Below, one piece after another: positions 8,579 through 19,600 of a stretch of DNA of 64,000 bases. Below the pieces are notes generated by a model. The model did no database searches and had not been told where the DNA came from. It worked only from the letters and a program-made list of their open reading frames with translations. The translations under genes and the position numbers were made by a program. Origin of the DNA: Bacteroidales bacterium KHT7 (lineage in GTDB: Bacteria; Bacteroidota; Bacteroidia; Bacteroidales; Bacteroidaceae); assembly GCA_900102385.1 (NCBI GenBank), contig FNBQ01000007.1, forward strand, positions 62,001 through 126,000. The letters run 5' to 3'. Each line of letters begins with the position of its first letter. The first letter of the stretch is position 1.

Positions 8579-9676
8579 ATGATGAGAAAAAAATTACTGA
8601 TATTCCATCCTTATTTAGCAACTTATAGAATAGATTTATACAATAAGCTTGCTGAGGATTTTGATGTAAAGGTTCTGCTGACGGGGCATCCCGATGAAAT
8701 TGCAGGTCTTGGATTTGACTTGAATAAGGTAAACGAACAGGCTCATTTTGATTATGAATATTATCATAAGGGCAAGTATGTTGGGCGTCATTTGATTTCG
8801 GATATATACATCAAGGTTATAAGAGAGTTTCGTCCAGATATCATATTTGCGCATGAATATGGAGTTAATACTATTTGGGCAATTTTGTTAAAACGTTTAT
8901 ATCATTATAAGTTGTATATAACATGTGATGATAGTTTGCAGATGGCACAGTCATATAGCTTTAGCCGAAAGTTTTTAAGAAATTTTGTAGTCTGTGGTAT
9001 TGACGGAATGTTTGTCGTAAGTACAAAAACAAGAGACTTCCTTAAATCATTGTACGGAAAAGATACGTTCTTGTATTTCCCAATCATTCAAGATGATAGA
9101 ATATTAGTAAAGAGAATACAGAATTGTGAAGAAGCGGTATCAGTATATAAGGAAAGATATGATATAAAAGATAAGAAAATCATACTATATGTAGGACGTT
9201 TTGCTCAAGTAAAGAACTTACCATTGTTGCTTAATGCTTTTTCGATGATTGATAAAAAAGATGTACGTTTGGTAATGGTGGGTGATGGTCCAATGAGAGA
9301 TGACATTGAACGGATAATTTCAGATCTTGAATTGAACGGGAAAGTCATTTTAACAGGGGCTTTGTATGGGGATGATTTATACGCTTGGTATCGTATTGCT
9401 GATTATTTTGTTTTGCCAAGTTCTTTCGAACCTTTTGGAGCTGTTGTTAATGAAGCATTGGTTTCTGGTTGTTTTTCTATTGTTTCAAATTCTGCAGGTT
9501 CACATACCCTTATAGACGAAGGAAAAAATGGTTATGTGTTTGAAAGTGATAATGTCAATGATTTGAAGAAAAAGATGTCATTAGCATTGGAACGTCAAAA
9601 GAAAAAAGATATCAAATGTTTGATGACTAAGAATTTTAGTGATTTTTATAAGGATTTGTTAGAATATATTAAATGA
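8579..9676 (+). CDS. Glycosyltransferase family 4 protein
   Basis: A 365-residue GT-B enzyme. The N-terminal half opens LLIFHPYLATYRIDLYNKLA; the C-terminal half has ILYVGRFAQVKNLPLLLNAF near residue 200, RLVMVGDGPMRDDIE near 237 and SSFEPFGAVVNEALVSG near 281, which contains the EX7E motif (EPFGAVVNE) that binds the nucleotide-sugar. Two ATGs lie in tandem at 8579 and 8582; either could start. Its stop overlaps the next gene by four bases (9673-9676), a sign of coupled translation. The donor cannot be assigned. Confidence 0.88.
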   Translation: MMRKKLLIFHPYLATYRIDLYNKLAEDFDVKVLLTGHPDEIAGLGFDLNKVNEQAHFDYEYYHKGKYVGRHLISDIYIKVIREFRPDIIFAHEYGVNTIWAILLKRLYHYKLYITCDDSLQMAQSYSFSRKFLRNFVVCGIDGMFVVSTKTRDFLKSLYGKDTFLYFPIIQDDRILVKRIQNCEEAVSVYKERYDIKDKKIILYVGRFAQVKNLPLLLNAFSMIDKKDVRLVMVGDGPMRDDIERIISDLELNGKVILTGALYGDDLYAWYRIADYFVLPSSFEPFGAVVNEALVSGCFSIVSNSAGSHTLIDEGKNGYVFESDNVNDLKKKMSLALERQKKKDIKCLMTKNFSDFYKDLLEYIK

Positions 9677-10239
9677 TAAAAATAGAATATAAAAACATGC
9701 CTCCCGGAGCAAATAAACAGATATTTGCTTTGAGATACATATTTAATATTTTCAGAACATATTTGTTGTTTCATTTCCGGTATCCTTGGGTCAAGTATAA
9801 TGGCTTTATACGTGTAATGAAGCAAACCTCATTTGCCCGTCGGAACATTGTTTTAGGAAATAATGTTCAGTTTGGCCCATATTGTAATGTTGCTGTCGAT
9901 ACTACAATAGGAAATAATGTCTTAATTGCCGGAAGAGTATGTTTCTTGGCGGGAAATGATCATCAGACAGAATGTCCTGAAAGACTTATTTGGGATTCAC
10001 CTCGAGGTGAAGAAAGACCTATTGTCGTAGAGGATGACGTTTGGATTGGTAATGGCGTAAACATTTTGGGAGGCGTAACGATAGGATGCGGTTCGGTTAT
10101 TGCTGCTGGTGCGGTGGTGACTAAAAATGTACCTCCCTGTGAAGTCTGGGGTGGTGTACCTGCAAAGAAAATCCGCGACAGATTCAAGTCTGAAGAGGAG
10201 AAGGAAAGACATTTGCTATATGTAAAGCGAATGTCCTGA
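9673..10239 (+). CDS. Hexapeptide-repeat O-acetyltransferase (LacA/CysE type)
   Basis: The 188-residue protein has clear left-handed beta-helix hexapeptides (IVLGNNVQFGPYCNV, TTIGNNVLIAGRVCF, VWIGNGVNILGGVTIG, GSVIAAGAVVTKNV) and the closing motif VWGGVPAKKI. NDHQTE, at about residues 96-101, holds the likely catalytic His found in this family. These enzymes move an acetyl group from acetyl-CoA to a sugar hydroxyl or amine. The gene overlaps its upstream neighbour by 4 bases, and its TGA shares bases with the ATG at 10239. It probably modifies the repeat unit. It is the second such acyltransferase of the locus, after the partial gene at the window start. Confidence 0.88.
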   Translation: MIKIEYKNMPPGANKQIFALRYIFNIFRTYLLFHFRYPWVKYNGFIRVMKQTSFARRNIVLGNNVQFGPYCNVAVDTTIGNNVLIAGRVCFLAGNDHQTECPERLIWDSPRGEERPIVVEDDVWIGNGVNILGGVTIGCGSVIAAGAVVTKNVPPCEVWGGVPAKKIRDRFKSEEEKERHLLYVKRMS

Positions 10240-11564
10240 TGTATTTTGAAATACAACGGTTGTATTATATTATGCTGAAGATAATTGTAAATGCTTATAC
10301 CGTTTGTCCAGACATGGGCAGCGAACCGGGAGTAGGGTGGAATTGGTGTGTAAACATCGCTAAATACTGTGAGTTGCATATTATTACAGAAAGTGAGTAC
10401 AAAGATAAGATTGTTGCTCGTTTAAAACAGATTCCCTATGGCGAGAATATGCATTTCTATTGGAACGAGGTTACTCCGAAAATCCGCCGGATGTGCTGGA
10501 ATCAGGGCGACTGGCGATTCTATTACTATTACCGGAAGTGGCAGTTGAAAACGGCTGATATTGCCCGTGGCATTGTAGAAAATATTCGTGCAGCACATGG
10601 TGGTACAGAAGATATAATTCTGCATCAGTTAAATATGATAGGTTTTCGCGAACCGGGGTATTTGTGGAAGGTCGCAAAAGAATATGATATTCCTTTTGTT
10701 TGGGGACCGATAGGTGGCTTGAAACTCTTCCCTATGTCATATTCAGAAGGAAAGGGATTAAAGATGAAAGTCTTTAATAAACTAAAGTCTAACATAACCA
10801 AGTATCAGATAAGGAGTAACAGCCGAGTATGCAAGGCTCTGCATACTGCCGACGCGTTGATTGCTTCAATTCCCGAAAGTCACGATGCAATAAAGAAATA
10901 TCATAATTTAGAATCTATCGTTATTCCCGAAACTGGATGTTTTTTGAATGAAACTGATTGTGTGGATAAACCAGATGTCAATAATCGTTTCTTCAAATCT
11001 GAGCTTAACGTTTTGTGGGTTGGTAAATTTGATTTCCGTAAAAGACTGGATATTGCTATCAGGGCAATTGCTAAAACCGAGAAAAACGTGAATATGACGG
11101 TGCTTGGCAGTGGCAATGTAAAACAAGTAGAAAAGGCTAAGAATTTATGCCGTATGTTGAATGTGGCTGATAGAGTACATTTTCTTGGAAATAGAAGTAA
11201 TCCAGAGGTAAAGAAAATGATGTCCGAAGCAGATGTCTTTCTTTTCACTTCTGTAAATGAAGATACTTCTACGGTAGTGCTCGAGGCTATCAGTTCTAAT
11301 CTTCCTGTTTTGTGTTTTGATACGTGTGGTATGGCTGCCGTTATTGACGAGACAGTAGGCTTTAAAGTTCCGCTCACACAACCGCAACGGTCTGTGAGTG
11401 ATTTTGCAGATAAACTGAACTTTTTCAATACACATCGCGATGAACTTTTGCGGCTTTCAAATGGCTGTCCCGCGCGTGCTGTGGCGTTGTCTTGGGATAA
11501 CAAGGCTTTACAAGTTCTGGCTATCTATAACGAAATAGTAAAAAAAAGAAAAATAAATAGATAG
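10239..11564 (+). CDS. Glycosyltransferase family 4 protein
   Basis: This 441-residue GT-B enzyme may start at 10239, overlapping the previous stop, or at 10272, where the more typical MLKIIVNAYTVCPDMGSEPG begins; I favour 10272 on protein grounds. The glycine-rich GSEPGVGWNW loop, VLWVGKFDFRKRLDIAIRAI in the middle, VHFLGNRSNPEVKKMMSEAD and the EX7E motif NEDTSTVVLE mark the GT4 fold. The middle segment PFVWGPIGGLKLFP is typical of capsule GT4 enzymes. Base composition is less AT-rich here than in the preceding genes, so it may have a different history from the first part of the cassette. Confidence 0.85.
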   Translation: MYFEIQRLYYIMLKIIVNAYTVCPDMGSEPGVGWNWCVNIAKYCELHIITESEYKDKIVARLKQIPYGENMHFYWNEVTPKIRRMCWNQGDWRFYYYYRKWQLKTADIARGIVENIRAAHGGTEDIILHQLNMIGFREPGYLWKVAKEYDIPFVWGPIGGLKLFPMSYSEGKGLKMKVFNKLKSNITKYQIRSNSRVCKALHTADALIASIPESHDAIKKYHNLESIVIPETGCFLNETDCVDKPDVNNRFFKSELNVLWVGKFDFRKRLDIAIRAIAKTEKNVNMTVLGSGNVKQVEKAKNLCRMLNVADRVHFLGNRSNPEVKKMMSEADVFLFTSVNEDTSTVVLEAISSNLPVLCFDTCGMAAVIDETVGFKVPLTQPQRSVSDFADKLNFFNTHRDELLRLSNGCPARAVALSWDNKALQVLAIYNEIVKKRKINR

Positions 11565-11591
11565 TATGTATTATAGGTGAAAATAAATTGT

Positions 11592-11599
11592 TAATTTTG
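11592..11599 (+). promoter_or_regulatory. Candidate -7 element of the GT26 gene
   Basis: TAATTTTG fits the Bacteroidota TAnnTTTG box and lies 4 bases before the ATG. No TTTG -33 box is seen at the expected distance, so this is weak, and the gene may simply be cotranscribed with 10239. Confidence 0.3.
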
Positions 11600-11603
11600 C
11601 GCC

Positions 11604-12353
11604 ATGATAGATCTGAGAGATTTGCACATATTGGGTAAAAAAGAACAATTGGCTCTTTTGCCAGAAGGTAAATTGTTGATAAATACCATTAATGCACATT
11701 CTTACAACACGGCAGTTAAAGATGAATTGTTTGCTGATTCATTGAAATATTGTGATGTTGTGTTGCCAGATGGTGCTAGTATTGTGTATACGTTTAAGAT
11801 GAAAGGTTGGAAGCCGCGTCCTTTAGAACGCATTGCAGGATACGACCTTTTCTCGTTCGAGATGGAAAAACTAAATAAGCGTGGAGGTAAATGCTTTTTC
11901 CTTGGAAGTAGCGAGAAAGTTCTTGCAAAGATAAAGAAAAGGGCTGCAGTTGATTATCCTAATATCCAAGTGGAAACATACTCTCCACCATATAAAAAAG
12001 TTTTTTCTGAAGAAGATAGCAAGGCGATGATTGATGCTGTTAATGCGGCAAAGCCTGATTTGCTATGGATTGGCATGACTGCCCCAAAACAAGAAAAGTG
12101 GACATATTCTCATTGGGATAAACTTGATATAAATTGTCATTGTGGAACAATCGGAGCTGTATTCGATTTCTATGCAGGGACAGTTAAGCGTGCTCCGCTA
12201 TGGTATCAGAAACATTGTGCCGAGTGGCTCTACCGGTTGGTTCATGAACCTAAGCGAATGTGGCGCAGATATGTATTTGGTAATCCAATATATATTAAGA
12301 ACGTAATGATAACAAAAAATAATATGAAAAAGACTCAGCCTTACAGAAAGTAA
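11604..12353 (+). CDS. WecG/TagA/CpsF-family glycosyltransferase (GT26)
   Basis: The 249-residue length and the motifs fit GT26 enzymes: INTINAHSYNTA, the catalytic-region VLPDGASIVY, PLERIAGYDLF, FFLGSSEKVLAKIKKR, and DLLWIGMTAPKQEKW followed by GAVFDFYAGTVKRAP and WLYRLVHEPKRMWRRYVFGN. Family members transfer N-acetylmannosamine or its uronic acid to a lipid-linked primer. In capsule loci they often act on the second sugar of the repeat. A candidate -7 element TAATTTTG (11592-11599) lies just before the ATG. The last codons form the left arm of a perfect terminator hairpin. Confidence 0.9.
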   Translation: MIDLRDLHILGKKEQLALLPEGKLLINTINAHSYNTAVKDELFADSLKYCDVVLPDGASIVYTFKMKGWKPRPLERIAGYDLFSFEMEKLNKRGGKCFFLGSSEKVLAKIKKRAAVDYPNIQVETYSPPYKKVFSEEDSKAMIDAVNAAKPDLLWIGMTAPKQEKWTYSHWDKLDINCHCGTIGAVFDFYAGTVKRAPLWYQKHCAEWLYRLVHEPKRMWRRYVFGNPIYIKNVMITKNNMKKTQPYRK

Positions 12354-12368
12354 AAGCTGAGTCTTTTT
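12327..12368. terminator. Bidirectional terminator of the polysaccharide locus
   Basis: A perfect 13-base stem, AAAAAGACTCAGC (12327-12339) with GCTGAGTCTTTTT (12356-12368), encloses a 16-base loop that holds the GT26 stop codon. A T-rich run follows on the + strand. The left flank is A-rich, so it can also stop the convergent gene at 12380. The stem is partly coding sequence. Confidence 0.9.
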
Positions 12369-12379
12369 CTTTTTTTTTA

Positions 12380-13219
12380 CTATGCCAGCATTTTTATTTT
12401 CTGCCTTATCTTCATCTTAAACAGTTTTAAGAACGAAGAAAATGTGTTGCCGCTTGTTTCTGCAGTTACACCAAAAGTTCTGAGCAGCATTTCGCTGCCT
12501 GTTATCCGGGTGTGCAGACTCATACGAACGTCGTTTATCACGTTTTTGTCGTGAATCACCTCCAGCCACATATCTGTTTTTTCTACAACAATCTGTCTTA
12601 TGCCGTTGTGCTTGTCGATGTAGTAATGACTGCCGTATCCGAACACCGTTTTTATGCTGTTGCTGCCAAGAGGTTCTGCAAGTGTTATGAAATGGTTGCG
12701 TTTATAACTTGCTCTGTTTGCTATCTTCTGCTCTGTAAAGTACTGGCTGCCAAATCTGAAGTTTATGATGGCAGGTTGAGCGACAATCTCTTTGTAATTG
12801 GCAGAAATAATGTTCTGAATCATTTCCATATAATGTACTGAAAGCGCGTCGTCGTTGTCGAGGTATGTGGTTGAAACTATGCCTTCTTTCTTGCTGTCCA
12901 AATCGTTCTCGATAACTTCCTTGAATATCTGCCCGAAGTTTGCCGATTGCTCTGGAGCAACGCCTATCGCCTTGAATTGAGGGCATCTCGAACGGATCTC
13001 GTCAATTCTGCTCTTATATTTAATAGGTGTGTTGCTGCTGAACAAGACAATCCATTTAAAATCCTTGTCTGTCTGATTTAATACCGATGGGAGAGTGAAG
13101 TGTTCAAACAGAAGGAATCGCTGTTCTAACCATTCATCGGTTTGTGTGTTGTGATTGTTTTTGTCTGTTTGCCACAACCTCAGATTGAAGCGCGTAAGTA
13201 TATATTTGTGTATCTTCAT
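12380..13219 (-). CDS. Putative rhamnosyl transferase (GT-A, PF11316-like)
   Basis: The 279-residue protein begins IHKYILTRFNLRLW and has WLEQRFLLFEHFTLPSVLNQ, DFKWIVLFSSNTP and the acidic TYLDNDDALSVHYMEMIQ near residue 118. This layout matches the family annotated as putative rhamnosyl transferase, which is common in Bacteroidota genomes. It probably adds a sugar to a surface glycan in the cytoplasm. It is convergent with the polysaccharide cassette and has its own promoter (13224-13253), so it is a separate unit. Activity has rarely been tested in the family; the donor is a guess. Confidence 0.75.
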   Translation of the reverse strand: MKIHKYILTRFNLRLWQTDKNNHNTQTDEWLEQRFLLFEHFTLPSVLNQTDKDFKWIVLFSSNTPIKYKSRIDEIRSRCPQFKAIGVAPEQSANFGQIFKEVIENDLDSKKEGIVSTTYLDNDDALSVHYMEMIQNIISANYKEIVAQPAIINFRFGSQYFTEQKIANRASYKRNHFITLAEPLGSNSIKTVFGYGSHYYIDKHNGIRQIVVEKTDMWLEVIHDKNVINDVRMSLHTRITGSEMLLRTFGVTAETSGNTFSSFLKLFKMKIRQKIKMLA

Positions 13220-13223
13220 TCTG

Positions 13224-13253
13224 CAAATATATGTAAAAAAACATAACTGGCAA
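13224..13253 (-). promoter_or_regulatory. Promoter of the putative rhamnosyl transferase
   Basis: Read on the - strand: TATATTTG as the -7 box (13224-13231), with TTG (13251-13253) 19 bases upstream. The start codon is only 5 bases beyond the box, so the leader would be very short. Confidence 0.6.
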
Positions 13254-13551
13254 TGCCATTTTTCATTTTGGTTTTTGCGCTTCTGTCTTTGCCTTGCCAG
13301 CGTAGTTTTTGAATATTGCCGAGGCTTGGTTATTAACAGAAGTGCGCATGCCGTTGTTAATAATTATGGCAAGTTATTAACGATATCCGCTAATATCATA
13401 CAGGGTGTTTCAACGCGGTTGTTTATGCCCATTCTTGCGCCGTTTTGACTACTGAAGATGTCATTAAACCAATGTAAAACAAGCGTTTTGGGCTCTAAAA
13501 TATGTTGTACGTCAAGTTTTTGAGCATGTAAAATTAAAAAGAAAAGAAATC
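13232..13551. promoter_or_regulatory. Divergent intergenic region with GTTATTAAC sites
   Basis: This gene-free stretch separates the minus-strand transferase from the first giant GLUG gene. It contains GTTATTAAC at 13329-13337 and 13373-13381, 44 bases apart, and an inverted near-copy, GTTAATAAT, at 13356-13364. These could be operator half-sites for an unknown regulator, or chance in AT-rich DNA. Nothing else convincing is seen. Confidence 0.3.
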
Positions 13552-13583
13552 TTGCGCCTTTTAACATTTTTTTAATATCTTTG
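13552..13583 (+). promoter_or_regulatory. Promoter of the first GLUG unit
   Basis: The -7 box is TATCTTTG (13576-13583), with a TTG at 13552-13554 about 21 bases upstream. The leader before the ATG at 13628 would be about 40 bases. Confidence 0.6.
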
Positions 13584-13627
13584 CCCACGGAATAGAATTT
13601 TATTATTGAAATTAAAAATGTAGAGCT

Positions 13628-16600
13628 ATGGACTACGTTAATATGATAAAAAAGAGAACTTTATTGGGGAAGCCGAAGGCATTAGCTGCTTTCTGCTCCG
13701 TTTTTATGCTGTTGTGTCTGGCGACGGAGGCAACGGCACAGAGTACGTTTAGGACACCAACAAGTGTACCCATTGTTAGCAAAAATGGTAAGTATGACAA
13801 GACTGCCATTACGTCGATTACTTTTGTTCCTACAAAAGTGGGTAATGATGCAAGTAAACAAACACAAACAATTTCGGTGAGTAATCCGCAGAAGGTCACT
13901 TTTGTTGATGAAACATCGAAGCATTTTTATATAAATGCTGGTGAGAAGTTTGGCACAAACTTTACTTTGGAAAGTGGAAGCACACCCGGTTATAAACATG
14001 GTTATGTTTATATCAATACCAATGGTGATGATGAGTTTACTGTGAAGGTTGATAATCCATATATCTCTACTGTAAGAGATGCTGGTATTAGGCAGATGTT
14101 TAGAGAATTTTATCAGAATATGCAAGGGGCTACTAATGAGTTGTATGCCTTTACTTGTATGGCTGGTTATAATTCTCTTTCTACTGATAATGGTGGAAAA
14201 AGTAATCCAAGTTGGACGGAAGGTGAAGATGCTGGTACATGGGGATATTGGGATGGAACCAAGATGGTTTTCAACAATAATGAGATAACATATAAGAATG
14301 GTGCAAGTGCAACTTCTACTGCGAATTTCGGAAGTAAAGATGTAACAGTTACAGGAAACTCCAATTCAAAGTGTAGAGAAAATTGGAGTGATAAATTTAA
14401 AAATGTAATTAAAAATAATATTGCAGCTCCATCTGTTGCTGGTATATATAGAATGAGGTATAAGATGGATTGCAATAACCTCGATCCAAATCCGGATGAT
14501 GCTTCAATAGTTTACTCAAGAACAGGACAAAATATAGCCAATCCTATTTATCAACAGAATTGGGATGCTAATAGCTTTTCTTCAAAGTTCGATTCATATA
14601 AGGCAGCTGGCGGTAATGCTGTTGACATAATGCTTTATGTATTGCGCGAGTACAGTCTTAATGTTATTCTTCCTGGTAATGCTTTTGGATTTACACCAAA
14701 CATTACAATTGCCAATTCTTTGGAAACTTCATATTCTGAGACTGGTAAGGTTTTTGTTCCAACCGAGGAATTGAAGTACGATGATATTGCAACAAATAAA
14801 ATAGAAGGACGTAGTCCTAATATTACTATTGATAACACAAATCACGTAATTACAATATCATATTATTTTGGTCAGACTCCAAATAATGCAAATGCGGCTG
14901 ACTCTCCATTCTGGACAGACCATACAGAACAGCCTGCCCTTGTAAACGGCTACTATCAGATTGAGAAACCTGAACATCTGGCATGGTTTGCAAGCTATGT
15001 AGGTCATTATTATGACTGGGAAAATGGCAAACGTGTTCATAATAGAGCGTATGCTTCAAAATATCATCCTAATGCAAATGCAATATTGCTTGCAGACCTT
15101 GATATGAGTGACTATTATTTCGAGTCTATAGGCTTTTTTACTTTTTTGAATAATAGTCCGGCTCTTAGCGAGAGTTTATGTTATAGAGGTCATTTTAATG
15201 GTAACAATCATAGAATAAAAGGCTTGTTTATAACGGAAGCAAGACTTTTTAGTGATACAGGTAAAGTTACGAAAGGAACTCCAAAGTATGGAAATGGATT
15301 ATTCGCATGCTTGGGTGGTGGAGCTGTCATTGAAAATTTGTTTATAGAATCAGGATATATTGCTAATAGAACTGATTATTCAGGTGTTATAGCTTCGTCC
15401 GTATATGGAACTGGTAATATTTTAATAAAAAATGTAGGTTCTGCTGCAAGTGTAACAGTTACTGAGGATAATAGTGCAGTAGCTGGTGGTCTTATCGGTC
15501 AGACTGGTGCAAATCTTCCTGATGATTACACTAATTTGCATATCACTTTTGAGAATTGCTTTAATATGGGTTATGTAAAGGGTGGTAATCAGTCTAGTGG
15601 AAATACTGCGTTCTTGGGTAAGGTAACAGGAGGTTCTGTGATAGAATTTAAGAATTGTTACTCACATTTGAATGTAGTCTATCCAACTCCTGCGCCAACA
15701 TTTTTCGTAGATGCAACAGCGAATGTGTCATACGAAAACTGTTATATAAATGGTGATATAGAGTCGCTTCCTGAAGGGATGACTGTGATTGATAATGAAT
15801 CATATGCAAACGGCAAGCTTGCTTATTTGCTGAATACCAATGGTTTGTGTAATGTGGAGGCACAGGATGATAATGTGAACTATTATCAGAAACTCTCGGG
15901 CGACAAAACTAACGCTTATCCAATGAGTATCACATCAGATTCTGAAGGTAAAACCGATCAGGTTTACAGATTTGGTGTGATTATGGAGAACGGTACTGAT
16001 TTGGCTCATGAAATTGCCGTTAGCACAACAAAATATTACAATAAAACTGCGGGAAGCTATTCTTTGAGTGATTTCAAGAATACTTCTGAGGAATATAAGA
16101 ACCAGTCGCTTCGTTATAGTGTAAACACAGAGACTGGTGACGGTTTATATGGTTATGGTTCGTTGAAGTTCTCGCGTAACGGTGTTATTACAGATGCAAC
16201 AACACTTGATAAGAATGATGATGTAAGTTTAACTTATTCTGAGTTCAAGACATTGAAACGTGCATCTACTAATACATACTATATTAGTAACCAGCTCGAA
16301 ATGCGTTGGTTGAGCTGGTATGTCAATAATGCGGAGTCATATACAGCTTCAAAGGATGTCGGTATTAGTGTTCCTAGTAAGGTTACAGCTGAACTGACTG
16401 CAGATATTGATATGGGTAAGGATGCAGAACTTGGAATTACAGATGATGCTGAAGAGTTGTTTATTCCAATAGGTCATTCAACAACTCGTCCATTTGCAGG
16501 TTCGTTTGATGGTAGAAAGCACTATTTGACAAATGTCAAGATTGCTGATACTAAGACAGACAACTTGACAGGTGTGTTCGGTGTGGTTAGTCCAAGTACT

Positions 16601-19600
16601 GCTTATAATACAATCGTCAGAATCACTAATTTTGGTGTTGAAAGTGGCTCTATATCTGGTAAGGGATATGCGGTTGGCGGTATCGTTGGTGGTATTGTTT
16701 CAAACGCAGGTGCTGGTACACTTCTTATCGACCATTGCTACAACAAGGCAGATGTTAAGGCTTCTGCAACTAATTCAAATGCAGGTGGTATCGTAGGTAT
16801 GAACGGATGGAATAGTACTGCAACTGTAGCTATTTCAAATAGTTATAATCATGGTAATGTGACATCACTTCTTGCTGATGCCCATGGCTCTGTTGGTTTT
16901 AGTTCACCTTCTGCAACCAATTCTACTATTAGCAGTTTCTATAATATTGGTAGCATTGTGCATGGTGCGTCTAATAGTTCTTCGTACACAAACTATCCTG
17001 TTCTGACAAACTGTTATACTCTTGATGGAGTAGGCGACTATCCTTTTGGTAAGGAAGTTAATTCTTCATTCAAATCAGCAGAGGAATTTGCTAACGGAAA
17101 TGTTGCATATTATTTGAATGGTGATCAGCAGAATATCACATTCGGACAGAAGCTTGCAGGAAATACAAGCATTGACGAATATCCAGTTTTGTTGTCTCTT
17201 GCTGCTGAAACTATGTATAATGAGGAGAACTCAAAACGTGTATTCCCATTGCAGTATTATTATCCTGAAAATGGTGTTTATGCATATGAAAATGTAAAGG
17301 TAACAGATAGGGATACATATATTCCTAACGGAACCTATTCATTCTTTAATTATTATGATAGTGAGCGTGTTGCTGATAATAAGCTTGTAACAAACTTGCC
17401 AAAGCCTGCTGGTTTGTATAAGTATCCAGCTAATAACTTCTTTGATGTAGATAAGATTTTCTATGCTGGTGACGATGGTGCATTGGAACTTGAGAAAAAG
17501 GAGACAAGTGCTTCTGCAGTTCTTCCGGGTGGATTGTACTACGAGGCTACTCCTTCATATGTAACGATGGAGAGAAAGGACGGAGATATTCTCGAGGAAT
17601 TCCGCGATGTGGTTAAGGAGTCTACAGGCGTTGTTCCAGGCAAGGCAACTGCAAACTACTATGAGATTGCAGATGAACTTCAGTTGCGCTGGTTCAGTTA
17701 CTATGTAAACCATGTGTATAATTATGCTAATGCAATTCTTACAGCAGACATCACGCTTGATTCTGAACATTCGTTCAACCCAATCGGCGATGGCTATACA
17801 AGTTGTACTCTGAAATCAGGAAGTGCATCAACAGCTAAGTTCCGTGGTGCATTCAACGGAAACGGTTATAAGATTTATGGCTTGAATATTACTTCAAATG
17901 AGCAGCAGACAACAGGTGTTGGTTTGTTTGGTCATATTGCTACAGGACAGGATGCAGAAGAGTTGTCTGTATTGTTTAAGGTAAGCGTTGAAAGTGGTAA
18001 TGTAAGTGTTGCTACAAACAAGGGCGCTGCTGGTGTTCTTGGTTACATCAATGGCGACACAAATAATGAGACAAAGTCGTATATTGTAAACTGTAGCAAC
18101 AAGGCTAATATAACTAATAATGGAGTTGTTAACAACAATTCTTCTGTAATTGATGGTTGCGTTGCTGGTATTGTTGGACAGATTAACTATGCTACTAACT
18201 GTAGTATTATTAACTGCTACAATCAGGGTACATTGTCAGGAGTAGAAAAGGCTGGTGGTATCACTCCATATCTTGAATCTTGTAATGCATCTAAGTCTAC
18301 AAACGGAGAAACAAATTATACAAATCGTCAGTATGTGCAGCGTATGGACAACTGCTACACAACTTATGGTGATGTTGTATATTGGGATAATGCTGCAAAT
18401 ACAGCTCATGCATTCCAGACAGTAAAGGAAGGAACTGTTGACAAAAACGGCGTAAAAGTCGATTTCAACAGCGTTGAGTTGGCTGAAATTACAAACTCAT
18501 ACAAGATGGCGAATGTTTCTGCAAGTGAGGGCAGAGAGCCTGTTGCTGCAGGTAAGACATATTATGCTGCATCTAAGACTATGTTTAACGGTGGTACAGT
18601 TGCCATTTGGTTGAATGGTGGTACTTCTGATGTATTTACTGATGGTAAGTATGATGAGAGCAAGGCTGCGCTTCGTGATGTTTACGGACAGGCTCTGGAG
18701 TATGCTCCAATCGACGAGTATCCTGAGTTTAAGGATGACAAGAACGGTCTTTATGCAATCATATTCACAAGACCATCTGCATCTGCATACGAGGCTTGGA
18801 GTTTTGTTCCAGCAACAGATTATATAAAGGAGTATAACAAGACATCTGATGCAAAATATCCAGATGATATTGCTGCATGTAACAACAACCTCGATGCTAA
18901 TATCAGTGTAAACGAGAATACTGGTTTGCTTGAGATTAAGCTGAAAGGTAAGGTTGTCAAGTATCCTAATATCGCATTCGTTGAGCCAAACTTCAAGAAT
19001 GAGAATGGCGAGGAGGAAGTAAGAATATATCACGGTGGTACTCCTGTTATCGACAGAAAGACTAACGTAGCATTCGTACATCCAAGTTATACAGTATTTG
19101 CAGAGAGTCCTGAAGGTTACGTTCTTTCAGACTCACTCGACTTGCACGTATATGCTAAACTTGTGAATGACAAGTTGAAAGATGGTGTAAAAGCACCTGA
19201 TGCTCATCTTGCTAATGATATTGTTCTTGATAATACTATTCAGGATAATGTCTTGAAGAATATTAGTAATGCAGATGTCAAGTCACACTTGTTCCAGCCT
19301 ATCGGAACTGCTGCATATCCATTTACCAGCACATTCGATGGTAGAGGATTTAAGATCACAGGCTTGACTGAGATGAAGTCAACTGTCGACAATCATGGTT
19401 TGTTTGCAGCTATAGGAAGTGGCGCAACAGTCAAGAATGTTGGTATTGAAGGTTCTTACACTTCTGCAAAGAATAATGCTGCAGGTCTTGTTGGTGAAGC
19501 AAATGGAGCAACAATTTCAAAATGTTACTCAAATGTAGAAGTAAATGGTAAGACTGTTGCTGGTGGTTTGGTTGCAACTGCTAAGAATACTAAGATTGAG

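Noticed and set aside
10901-11503. 200-codon minus-strand open frame opposite a GT4 gene
   Set aside because: Antisense to a well-supported glycosyltransferase.
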